Source: Bacillota bacterium (GTDB lineage Bacteria; Bacillota; Clostridia; Peptostreptococcales; Anaerovoracaceae). Taken from it: 25,783 nt of DNA. The stretch is from assembly GCA_019420525.1 (NCBI GenBank), contig JAHZHA010000017.1:23413-49195 (forward strand). The letters run 5' to 3'. Below are positions 1 through 6,750 of this stretch, piece by piece. The notes under the pieces are model-generated. The model saw only the letters and a program-made list of their open reading frames with translations, was not told the DNA's origin and did not search any database. The position numbers and the translations under genes were made by a program. Position 1 is the first letter of the stretch, and every line of letters starts with the position of its first letter.

Positions 1-148
1 GGTGCAGCGCTTTTCGCAGCGAGGCGAGAACATGGACGACCTGTTTCAGGTGGGCTGTATCGGCCTGATTAAGGCGCTGGACAACTTCGATACCTCGCAT
101 CAGGTAAAATTTTCGACGTACGCTGTCCCGATGAATGTCAAAAGGTGA
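1..148 (+). pseudogene. sigG: 3'-truncated sporulation sigma factor fragment (SigG/SigF type, closest to SigG)
   Basis: Reading in frame 2 from the window edge gives 48 codons and a TGA at 146-148. The translation carries the hallmark region 2 of forespore sigma factors: RGENMDDLFQVGCIGLIKAL followed by DNFD and VKFSTYAVPM. In intact SigG/SigF the text after VPM is IIGEIRR and then regions 3 and 4, which recognise the -35 element. Here VPM is followed by NVKR and a stop, and I find no region 3 or 4 sequence in any frame downstream. The 5' part lies outside the window. The wording DDLFQVGCIGL and DNFD favours SigG over SigF; SigK reads differently here. The fragment could not work as a complete sigma factor. 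It is either a decayed gene in a lineage losing sporulation or one half of a gene split by an insertion. Confidence 0.75.
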
Positions 149-322
149 GGAAATGAAAAACTGTCATTTCAGACAAAATATCCGACGGAAGATGGGGAAA
201 AGAATTTTGTCAGAGCTGCACCAGATGTGCAGGATACACGATATGAAAAATGAGAAGATAATTTACAATCTATAAATTGTCCTGCTGAATATATTTAGAC
301 AAAACTTAGTTTGACGTAGATA

Positions 323-349
323 TTGACAAATATCAGACAATACTATAAA
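323..349 (+). promoter_or_regulatory. Possible promoter for the acyl-CoA dehydrogenase pair
   Basis: TTGACA at 323-328 and TATAAA at 344-349 are separated by 15 bases, shorter than the usual 17. A second TTGACG lies at 311-316. No better promoter is visible in the 357-base gene-free stretch 149-505. Transcription from here would give a leader of about 150 bases before the ATG at 506. Confidence 0.35.
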
Positions 350-386
350 CTGAACATATTGCAGGCGATATGTTTTTTTCGCTGCG

Positions 387-483
387 TTGATATTGAGATC
401 CATCGGTACTTTGTTAAGAGTAAAGGTATTCATTCAATATCAAAGATATACCAGTTATATCTAACGTACTGCCGAAAAGTACG
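387..483 (+). other. Structured 5' leader upstream of the acyl-CoA dehydrogenase genes
   Basis: A perfect 10-base inverted repeat (TTGATATTGA at 387-396, TCAATATCAA at 434-443) encloses a 37-base loop. A second small hairpin follows (CGTACT 465-470 with AGTACG 478-483, loop of 7). The hairpins end about 20 bases before the start codon at 506. The arrangement suggests a folded 5' untranslated region that may affect stability or translation. It matches no riboswitch class I recognise, and no T tract follows the stems. Confidence 0.35.
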
Positions 484-505
484 GTATCAGAAAGAAGGTA
501 GACAA

Positions 506-1678
506 ATGTTTGGTTTCACAGAAGACATGACAGAAAAACAATTAATCGTTCGTAAGTTCTGCGAAGATTGGATTTATCCGAATCTGGCGGAAATCGATGC
601 AGGCAAGTGCTGCCCGGATTACATCTGGGAAGAATGGTGCAAGATTCCTGGTTTTGCAAGCCCTTGCGCTCCTAAGTTCACAGGCGGCGAAGAAATGCCT
701 TTCGCTACTTGCTGCGCTATGTGGGAAGAACTCGGTAAGGCAGACGTAGGTGTTGCAACCGGTTTCGGTTCTAACAACCTCGGTTCCTTCCCTATCCTCT
801 TAACAGGTACGGAAGATCAGCAGAAAGAACATTTTGGAAACCTCCTCCAGGGTAAGTTCGGTGCGTTCGGTCTTACAGAAAAAGGCGCTGGTTCTGATGC
901 CGGTGCGGTAGCTACTGAAGCGAGAAAAGAAGGCGAATATTACATCCTCAACGGAGACAAGTGCTATATCACTACATCCGGTAAGGCTATTGAAACGAAG
1001 TCCACATTAGCAATCTGCGCATCTACAGATAAGTCTCTCGGAAGCAAGGGTCTGACGATGTTCCTGATCCCTGGCGACACACCGGGACTTACAGCAGTCA
1101 AGGAAGAAGACAAGATGGGTATCAGAGGTTCCCAGACTTGCGAACTTCACTTAGAAAACGTTAAGCTCCACGAATCCAGAATTCTGGGCGGACCTGAAAA
1201 AGGTATCGGTTTCGGTTTCAAGACAGCTATGATGACTCTCGACGCAGGCCGCTGCGTAGTAGCTGCTCAGGCGAACGGTCTGGCTCTCCGCGTAATCGAA
1301 ATCTTAGTAGATTACTGCAACAATCATCTCGATGGCGGCAGACCTCTCTCCAAGAACCCTGCAGCTACATTCAAGATCGCTGAACTCGAAGCTCAGACTC
1401 AGGCTTGCAGACAGCTCGTATATCACACTGCTCTCATGAGAGATGCTGGCCTCAACCACGGTCACGAATCCTGCTGCGCTAAGATTGTCGCTACTGAAAA
1501 TGCAATCAACGCTACAAGAGTTGCTATGGACATCATGGGCGTTAACGGTCTCGAAAAGGGCTCCGCTATGGAAAAATTATATAGAGATGCTCGTATTCTT
1601 TCTATCTATGAAGGTACAAACCAGGTACAGAGATTAGTAGTTACTAATGGTCTCTTCCCTAAGAAAAAGAAGAAGTAG
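506..1678 (+). CDS. Acyl-CoA dehydrogenase family protein, catalytic-Glu subunit of a probable heteromeric enzyme
   Basis: A 390-residue flavoprotein-like subunit of the acyl-CoA dehydrogenase superfamily, which oxidises acyl-CoA to 2-enoyl-CoA (or runs in reverse) with electron transferring flavoprotein. I place the start at 506, after the ribosome binding site GAAGG; the open frame extends upstream to 323 but that part has no family resemblance. Seen: the flavin/substrate motif FGLTEKGAGSD at 121-131, the second flavin strand YITT at 154-157, and the catalytic Glu369 in the motif IYEGTNQVQR. The usual Arg-x-x-Phe-Gly motif that holds the neighbouring subunit's FAD is replaced by LDGGRPL near 275-281, and the GGxGY loop is altered to MGVNG. 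The C-terminus is a run of five lysines. The gene directly downstream supplies the missing motifs. Codon use is strongly biased (GAA, AGA/CGT, few CGG), implying high expression. The substrate is unknown. Confidence 0.9.
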   Translation: MFGFTEDMTEKQLIVRKFCEDWIYPNLAEIDAGKCCPDYIWEEWCKIPGFASPCAPKFTGGEEMPFATCCAMWEELGKADVGVATGFGSNNLGSFPILLTGTEDQQKEHFGNLLQGKFGAFGLTEKGAGSDAGAVATEARKEGEYYILNGDKCYITTSGKAIETKSTLAICASTDKSLGSKGLTMFLIPGDTPGLTAVKEEDKMGIRGSQTCELHLENVKLHESRILGGPEKGIGFGFKTAMMTLDAGRCVVAAQANGLALRVIEILVDYCNNHLDGGRPLSKNPAATFKIAELEAQTQACRQLVYHTALMRDAGLNHGHESCCAKIVATENAINATRVAMDIMGVNGLEKGSAMEKLYRDARILSIYEGTNQVQRLVVTNGLFPKKKKK

Positions 1679-1749
1679 GATCCATCGGCGAACCGAACGT
1701 TAGTAAGGGAAAACAATAGATAGAATTACCATAAGGAGGATTTTTCAAA

Positions 1750-2763
1750 ATGAGTGAAAAAAGTTTGATTCAAAAAGCTGCTGCAGATTTTGCTGCTGCA
1801 GAATTAGCTCCAGTATCTTTCGTACCGGAAAAGACAGCTGAATATACAGAAGACGCAGTTAAAGCAATGGCTGCAAAGGGCTTTTTAAAGGTTGCTGACA
1901 TCGAAGAAGCTGCTATCGTTGCTGAAGAATTCGGTAAAGCAAACGCTTCCATGGCAGAAGTAGCTGTAGTAGCAAACGCTACCGCTCAGATTATCGATGC
2001 ATATGCTCCTGCATTAGCAATCGACGGCATGACTGGTTATGCTGTATATGAAGAAGGTGACTCCTGCGGAGCAACGGTTACTGCTGCAAAGGCAGGCGAT
2101 GCTTACACGATTACAGGCAAGAAGATCGCTGCTGCTTTAGGCGGTGCTGCTGATCAGTACATCGTACTGGCAACTCTCGACGACGCGCTCGCTGCTTTCG
2201 TTGTAAAGGCTGCCGACGTTGCTGCTGAAAAATTCGACAAGTTAGGTCTCAGATCTTATCCGACTGCTACTCTGACGATGAATGCTGCTCCTGCAGTATT
2301 ACTGTCTGCTGACGGTGGCAAGGTAAGAGCTGAACTCAATGCAAGAATCGACGTATTAAACTGCTATGTAGCTGCTGGTATGGCTGCAACTTGCGCAGAA
2401 GTTTCCACTGAATATGCTAAGACAAGAGTTCAGTTCGGAGCTCCGATCGCTAAGCTGCCTGCAGTACAGTTCTTACTCGCAGAAATCTCCATCGCAGAAT
2501 ATACTCTGAAGGCTGTAGCTGCTCCTGCAGTTGAAGCTATCGTAGCAGGCAAGCCTTACGTTATCGAAGCTGCAAAGGCTAAGTATGTTGCTGCAAAGGC
2601 TATTTGGGATGCTACTTCCAACTGCGTACAGATCCATGGTGGTACAGGTTATTCCAGAGAATATCCGATCGAAAGATATTACAGAGAATCAAAAGCTTTA
2701 TTCAACAATACTGATTATTTCGACTATGCAGAAGCAAAGATCGCTAAGGAAATGTTAAAATAG
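1750..2763 (+). CDS. Short alanine-rich acyl-CoA dehydrogenase-like subunit lacking the catalytic Glu
   Basis: A 337-residue protein, shorter than the usual ~380, with about 24% alanine (81 residues). It starts 71 bases after the previous gene behind a strong AAGGAGGA. Seen: the FAD-binding RVQFGAPI at 226-233 and the adenine loop QIHGGTGY at 294-301 followed by YPIERYYRES, both well preserved. The TEPGAGSD-type flavin motif is absent from the middle domain. Where active dehydrogenases read IYEGT, this protein reads LFNNTDYF, so the catalytic base is missing. It therefore looks inactive alone but suited to complete the FAD site of the upstream subunit. Paired acyl-CoA dehydrogenases of this kind are known as alpha2beta2 enzymes in mycobacterial steroid side-chain degradation (ChsE4-ChsE5). 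That this pair works the same way is inference. Codon bias matches the partner gene. Confidence 0.87.
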   Translation: MSEKSLIQKAAADFAAAELAPVSFVPEKTAEYTEDAVKAMAAKGFLKVADIEEAAIVAEEFGKANASMAEVAVVANATAQIIDAYAPALAIDGMTGYAVYEEGDSCGATVTAAKAGDAYTITGKKIAAALGGAADQYIVLATLDDALAAFVVKAADVAAEKFDKLGLRSYPTATLTMNAAPAVLLSADGGKVRAELNARIDVLNCYVAAGMAATCAEVSTEYAKTRVQFGAPIAKLPAVQFLLAEISIAEYTLKAVAAPAVEAIVAGKPYVIEAAKAKYVAAKAIWDATSNCVQIHGGTGYSREYPIERYYRESKALFNNTDYFDYAEAKIAKEMLK

Positions 2764-2820
2764 TCAGAGATAATTCTGAAATTTTATCCGCAAGATTCAG
2801 ATAAATCCGAAAAATAAAGC

Positions 2821-2847
2821 AAGCCGGCAGAGTTTTGCTCTGCCGGC
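2821..2847 (-). terminator. Terminator for the minus-strand MocR gene
   Basis: A 10-bp perfect stem (2823-2832 with 2838-2847, GCCGGCAGAG arm) has a 5-base loop. On the minus strand it is followed by the T-rich stretch TTGCTTTATTTTT. On the plus strand the tail is weaker, so it probably serves the gene ending at 2934. Confidence 0.65.
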
Positions 2848-2857
2848 GGATTTATAG

Positions 2858-2887
2858 AAAAGGTCACCCTCGGGTGACCTTTTTTTT
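2858..2887 (+). terminator. Rho-independent terminator of the acyl-CoA dehydrogenase operon
   Basis: The stem AGGTCACC (2861-2868) pairs with GGTGACCT (2873-2880) around a CTCG tetraloop, extended by AAA/TTT pairs. An unbroken T run follows (2880-2887). It lies about 100 bases after the stop at 2763. Confidence 0.85.
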
Positions 2888-2933
2888 CGTAACACAGCAA
2901 CATCCGCAACAAGATAAGGACAGTTGGATATAA

Positions 2934-4505
2934 TTACACATCTGCTGAATATCCAGGCGGATGCAGCGTTGACGTATTTGAGGAAATGACAGCGCGAATC
3001 AGACGATCTGCGGCTTCCGGAATGATTTCCGGGCGTATTCCGGAGTAATTGACGATGAGCGTATGTGTTGCAGGCTGAACAGCCTCTTCTTTTGCGTCAA
3101 AACGGTGGTCATATTCGGACAGAGCCGATATCCGGATTCCTTCCTCAGCTGCCCGGTGGACGATTTCACGATCGGAAAGGGCCGAAGGAAAGTGGATCAG
3201 AAAATGCAGGCCGGAATTTTCTTCCGTAATGGAAATCTGCCGGGAAAGGGGATTTTTCCGGATGCAGTCGAGAATGGCATTGCGCTGATTCCGGTAATAT
3301 TTTCGCATGCGATTGATATGTTTTTCAAAATAACCCTCGCTGAGAAAGCGCGCCAGCGTATACTGCTCGAAATTGGAAACTGTGCAGGAATAAAAGCTCA
3401 GTTCTCCGTAAAACCGTCGCATGAGCCGGGGCGGCAGGATCATGTAACTGATTCGGATAGTGGAAGACAGGCTTTTCGTAAATGTATTGATATAGATGAC
3501 TTTCTCCTGTCTATCGATGCTCTGCAAAGTGGGAAGCGGACGCCCTCCCAGACGGAATTCGCTGTCGTAGTCATCCTCAATTATGAAGCGGTTTTCTGAT
3601 GCGGAAGCCCAGTTGAGAAGCTCACGGCGGCGGCTCACCGGCGTGACGATTCCGGTAGGAAAATGATGGGAAGGCGAAATGTGCAGGATATCAGCGCCGC
3701 TGTTCGTCAGAGCGTCGATCCGCACTCCGCGGGAGTCAAGGGGAATATAGCAGCAGTGAGCGCCGTTTTTTTCATAAATAAGAGGAATTTTCCGGTAGCC
3801 GGGGTTTTCTGCGGCGAACGTCTTTTCGCGGCCCAGAAGCTGAATGAGGAGACCGTAGAGATATTCGGTTCCGGCCCCTACGACTACCTGCTCCGGCGCT
3901 ACGTTCATTCCGCGGAACTGGTAGAGATAGTTGCAGATGGCCCGGCGGAGTTCAGGAATCCCTCCGGAAGGCGAATTGATCATGAGTTCATTCTGACGTT
4001 CACGGATCGTTTCGCGGAGGAGACGCACCCAGGTAGAAAAAGGAAAATTATCCGGATTAGTTCCGTTGCTGACGAAATCGGCGAAGAAGCGGACGTTCGC
4101 CTGGTCTTCCACTTCCTGACAGGAAGAAGCAGCACGGTCGTCAGACTGTTCCGCGGACTCCTGATATTCCGGATATTCCGAGGTCTGCAGGAATGCCGCC
4201 TGCTCTTTGTCCTGCCGCAGGTGATATTCCGGGGAATCAGTTCCAGAAACGGAGAGAAAGTCTCCGGGATCGGAAATATAATATCCTTTTTTCGGAAGTG
4301 AATAGATATAACCCTCATCCATGAGCATGGCATAGGCGTGTTCGACGGTCACCGTGCTGACGTTCAGATTTTTTGCCAGACTGCGCTTGGAAGGCAGTTT
4401 ATCGCCGGGCATGATGACTCCGCGAAAAATATCGTTTTTTATGCACCGGTAAAGGTGTTCGTACAGGGAAGACGGAGATGTGCCGTCAAAAGAGTAAGTG
4501 AGCAT
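2934..4505 (-). CDS. MocR/PdxR-family regulator (GntR DNA-binding domain fused to an aminotransferase-like domain)
   Basis: A 523-residue transcription factor. Residues 10-80 form a GntR winged helix (PGDKLPSKRSLAKNLNVS, then TVTVEHAYAMLMDEGYIYS). An acidic, poorly ordered linker spans about 82-138. The rest is a fold-type I aminotransferase-like domain with NSPSGGIPELR near 177-187, IIEDDYDSEF at 308-317 and the PLP-binding lysine Lys344 in INTFTKSLSSTIRISY. MocR proteins use PLP or an amino-acid adduct as effector and control vitamin B6, GABA, taurine or related genes. Typical MocR genes are divergent from their target; here the upstream neighbour is a recombinase on the same strand and no B6 or GABA gene is in view. 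Start ATG at 4505 with a weak AAGGCGG site. It has its own promoter, so autoregulation is possible. Confidence 0.9.
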   Translation of the reverse strand: MLTYSFDGTSPSSLYEHLYRCIKNDIFRGVIMPGDKLPSKRSLAKNLNVSTVTVEHAYAMLMDEGYIYSLPKKGYYISDPGDFLSVSGTDSPEYHLRQDKEQAAFLQTSEYPEYQESAEQSDDRAASSCQEVEDQANVRFFADFVSNGTNPDNFPFSTWVRLLRETIRERQNELMINSPSGGIPELRRAICNYLYQFRGMNVAPEQVVVGAGTEYLYGLLIQLLGREKTFAAENPGYRKIPLIYEKNGAHCCYIPLDSRGVRIDALTNSGADILHISPSHHFPTGIVTPVSRRRELLNWASASENRFIIEDDYDSEFRLGGRPLPTLQSIDRQEKVIYINTFTKSLSSTIRISYMILPPRLMRRFYGELSFYSCTVSNFEQYTLARFLSEGYFEKHINRMRKYYRNQRNAILDCIRKNPLSRQISITEENSGLHFLIHFPSALSDREIVHRAAEEGIRISALSEYDHRFDAKEEAVQPATHTLIVNYSGIRPEIIPEAADRLIRAVISSNTSTLHPPGYSADV

Positions 4506-4540
4506 AATTCAAACCGCCTTTTTCTTCTGATTTCGCTCTC

Positions 4541-4569
4541 ATTATATGCGCGACCGGAAGAGATTGCAA
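4541..4569 (-). promoter_or_regulatory. Promoter of the MocR-type regulator
   Basis: On the minus strand, TTGCAA (4564-4569) and TATAAT (4541-4546) are separated by exactly 17 bases. The -10 lies about 35 bases before the start codon at 4505. This gives the regulator a transcript independent of the recombinase upstream. Confidence 0.75.
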
Positions 4570-4657
4570 TATGATTCGTTTTGCATCAGCAGCTTCGGAT
4601 TTTCGTTCATTTCTGCATGATCAGGCTCCAGTCTTGCCTGTGTGCTATGTGCGGCGG

Positions 4658-6046
4658 TCAGAGGTTGTAATCGATGACGGCGGAACCGGAACGAAGAGTG
4701 ATGCGGTTGATTATTTTTCTCAGGAATATCCGGCGTTCTTTCAGTGTCATGTATTCCCAGAGATCCCGGACTTCGGTGATCTCTTTTTTGAGGGCTTCCC
4801 TGCGTCCGGACAGAAGACCGTTTTCTTCCTCCTGACGGAGGAGATCTTTTGTCTGCTGCAGCTGCAAATGCATCTCCTGAATCGTTTCCAGAAGAATATC
4901 GTCGCCGGATTCGGCGTAAAGGCTGTAGAGACGCTTCAGCTTCAGAGTTTCCCGCTCCGCTCTCTTTTTCAGGTCATCTAGGACAGAGGGAGCGGCTTCT
5001 TTTATCTCTCCGCGGATTCCCTCCTTCAGCGGCAGAGACCAGACATCCCGCAGCACGTATTCTTCCAGATCTTCCGCCCAGACGGGTTCAAAGGGACAGT
5101 TTTCATCTCTGACGAGATATGGCTTGGATTTATCCCTGGAATAGCATACCAGCTTACAGTCTCCCGCTTTGTTCCACTTCTGATAACGGAGCTTTGCGCC
5201 GCAGTATCCGCAGAAAAGCAGACCGGTGAGCAGGTGAGTGCCGCCACGGCGGCCGTTCTGGGATCTGCGCCGGAATTCTGTCATGGCTTTTTCGTACGTT
5301 GCGGAATCGACGATGGGTTCATGGAGCCCCGGATATTCTTCTCCGTTGTACACGATAACGCCGGTGTTGGATTTTCTCAGGAGAATCTGCCGGGCAAGAC
5401 GTTCGTATTTGAGTCCCAGAACCCGGGCGATGTAGGAGAGAGAATAACCTTCCAGATAGAGTTCATAGACGCGGCGTACCGTCGCGGCGTCGGAATTGGG
5501 AACGAGGATGCCGCGGCTGCTGTCGTAATCGTATCCGAAGGGAATTCTTCCTCCTCCCGGCCAGAGGCCGGAACTGACGCGTTCTTTCATCCCCATCCGG
5601 GTGCGCAGGAAGATGTTTTCCCGTTCCAGCTGAGCGAAGGCGGAAAGAATGCCGATCATCGCTTTGCCGTAGGGACTGCCGGTATCCAGCCTTTCATTGA
5701 CGGATACGAAATCCACGTCATTGGGGATAAAAATATCTTCAATGAGATAGAGCGTATCTTTCTGACTACGGCTCAGACGGTCGAGTTTGTATACGATTAC
5801 GGTGGAGATTCTTCCGGCGGATGCATCTGCGATGAGCTGTTTCAGAGCCGGGCGCTGGATATTGCTGCCGCTGGCACCGGCGTCGGTATACGTGCGAATC
5901 AGAGATTCATCGTATTCTTTTGCAGTACATTCTGCGCGGAGAATCTTTTCCTGTGCTTCGATGCTATAGCCTTCTTCGGCCTGGGCTTCTGTGGAAACTC
6001 TTATGTAGAGGGCGATCAGCCGCGTATTTTCATTCTTCTGTTTCAC
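4658..6046 (-). CDS. Serine recombinase (resolvase/integrase family with zinc ribbon)
   Basis: A 462-residue site-specific recombinase. The N-terminal resolvase domain (about 8-150) begins with ALYIRVSTEAQ, giving the nucleophile Ser18, and contains VYKLDRLSRS and the catalytic helix YGKAMIGILSAFAQLERE. It is followed by the recombinase domain (GRIPFGYDYD, then VRRVYELYLEGYSLSYIARVL), a zinc ribbon (LLFCGYCGAKLRY with two later cysteines) and a C-terminal coiled-coil segment rich in Lys, Glu and Leu (about 350-420). The start is GTG at 6046, chosen because AAGGAGAG sits 6-7 bases upstream. Such enzymes integrate or excise phages, conjugative elements or gene-interrupting elements. At 462 residues it is near the short end for the large serine group. 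No att sites, phage genes or transfer genes are recognisable nearby, so it may be a relic or a small self-contained element. Confidence 0.93.
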   Translation of the reverse strand: MKQKNENTRLIALYIRVSTEAQAEEGYSIEAQEKILRAECTAKEYDESLIRTYTDAGASGSNIQRPALKQLIADASAGRISTVIVYKLDRLSRSQKDTLYLIEDIFIPNDVDFVSVNERLDTGSPYGKAMIGILSAFAQLERENIFLRTRMGMKERVSSGLWPGGGRIPFGYDYDSSRGILVPNSDAATVRRVYELYLEGYSLSYIARVLGLKYERLARQILLRKSNTGVIVYNGEEYPGLHEPIVDSATYEKAMTEFRRRSQNGRRGGTHLLTGLLFCGYCGAKLRYQKWNKAGDCKLVCYSRDKSKPYLVRDENCPFEPVWAEDLEEYVLRDVWSLPLKEGIRGEIKEAAPSVLDDLKKRAERETLKLKRLYSLYAESGDDILLETIQEMHLQLQQTKDLLRQEEENGLLSGRREALKKEITEVRDLWEYMTLKERRIFLRKIINRITLRSGSAVIDYNL

Positions 6047-6200
6047 AGGAACTCTCCTTCCTTATATCGGGGAACGGCGGATAATATTCGGGGAAATGAG
6101 GAAAGCGGCCCGGCGCCGGGAATGTGCCGGGCTGTGGATTTTCCCTGCGGCCGGGCAGGCGCAAAAAAGGGCGATGGCAGCTCTTCGACGATCGGGTGAT

Positions 6201-6482
6201 TCAGTGAATGATCTGATTTTCGCCGGGAATCCCGGAAGCCGCTTCGCTGTTTGCTCTCTGACGGGCGGTGAGCAGAATGCGCAGCGCATCGTCATCGCCG
6301 ATGGAGCAGAGCTCCGGAAAATCGTTGGCGGCTATTGGAATTCCGTTGACGGTGCGCCGGATGGAAAAACTCTCTTTCTCTCTGTGTTCCGCGGGAATGC
6401 CGGCAGCTGCGGCCTGTGACCTGCGGACTGCGGAAGAGTTGTCTGAAATATGTGAGTCGGCGGCATTTTTCTTTGTATTCAT
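6201..6482 (-). CDS. Small protein of unknown function upstream of the recombinase
   Basis: A 93-residue ORF whose start ATG at 6482 is set by a perfect CCTCCT complement (AGGAGG on the minus strand, 6491-6496) 8 bases upstream. The frame extends further 5' but without a signal. The N-terminal half is polar and low in structure (MNTKKNAADSHISDNSSAVR). The C-terminal half looks folded: SFSIRRTVNGIPI, then a short acidic stretch and DDALRILLTARQ. I do not recognise the family. The pattern of RR, a short beta hairpin and a terminal amphipathic helix faintly recalls small accessory proteins next to serine recombinases in clostridial transposons (TnpW type), but the match is weak. It lies 154 bases upstream of the recombinase on the same strand, so co-transcription is likely. 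Confidence 0.6.
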   Translation of the reverse strand: MNTKKNAADSHISDNSSAVRRSQAAAAGIPAEHREKESFSIRRTVNGIPIAANDFPELCSIGDDDALRILLTARQRANSEAASGIPGENQIIH

Positions 6483-6684
6483 ATATAGAACCTCCTGTCT
6501 GTCGCTTGCGGGCAGCGGTACTGATTTTAACTGATCACAGAGATTATCTCCGGAAACGGAGAAAATATTCACCAGCGCGGTGACGGAAACGATGCGGAAT
6601 TCAGAGGAGAGTTTTTCATCCGGAGGATCCGGGCGATAAAAGCCTCAAAAGGTCGGAAAACAGCGGTTTTGGGCAAATAGTCTG

Positions 6685-6712
6685 TTGAAATAACGGGATT
6701 TTCCGATATAAT
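6685..6712 (+). promoter_or_regulatory. Promoter of the SEC-C protein gene
   Basis: TTGAAA (6685-6690) and TATAAT (6707-6712) have a 16-base spacer, 38 bases before the ATG at 6751. The 268 bases between 6483 and 6750 otherwise show no gene. Confidence 0.8.
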
Positions 6713-6750
6713 GATAGAGAAAGCAGTTATTTATCGGGAGGAAAATTTAC

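Noticed and set aside
153..275. Small 40-codon ORF just after the sigG fragment
   Set aside because: It has an AAGGTG-like site and a basic product starting MKNCHFRQNIRRK, but no family resemblance, and such short frames occur by chance. It is left unannotated.
323..505. N-terminal extension of the first acyl-CoA dehydrogenase from 323
   Set aside because: The 61 extra residues do not resemble the family and the segment contains the promoter and leader hairpins; ATG 506 has a proper site.
3063..4301. Two plus-strand frames opposite the MocR gene (3063-3599 and 3663-4301)
   Set aside because: They are shadows of the regulator, without binding sites or motifs.
6108..6132. GC-rich inverted repeat GCCCGGC/GCCGGGC between the small ORF and the recombinase
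   Set aside because: It could be a weak terminator or recombination site, but there is no T tract and the region is uniformly GC-rich, so chance pairing is likely.
5234..6199. Plus-strand open frame of 321 codons opposite the serine recombinase
   Set aside because: The recombinase on the minus strand has intact catalytic motifs, while this frame has none and no start signal.
4500..6750. A complete prophage or integrative conjugative element around the recombinase
   Set aside because: No structural, replication, relaxase or transfer genes and no recognisable att repeats are present.
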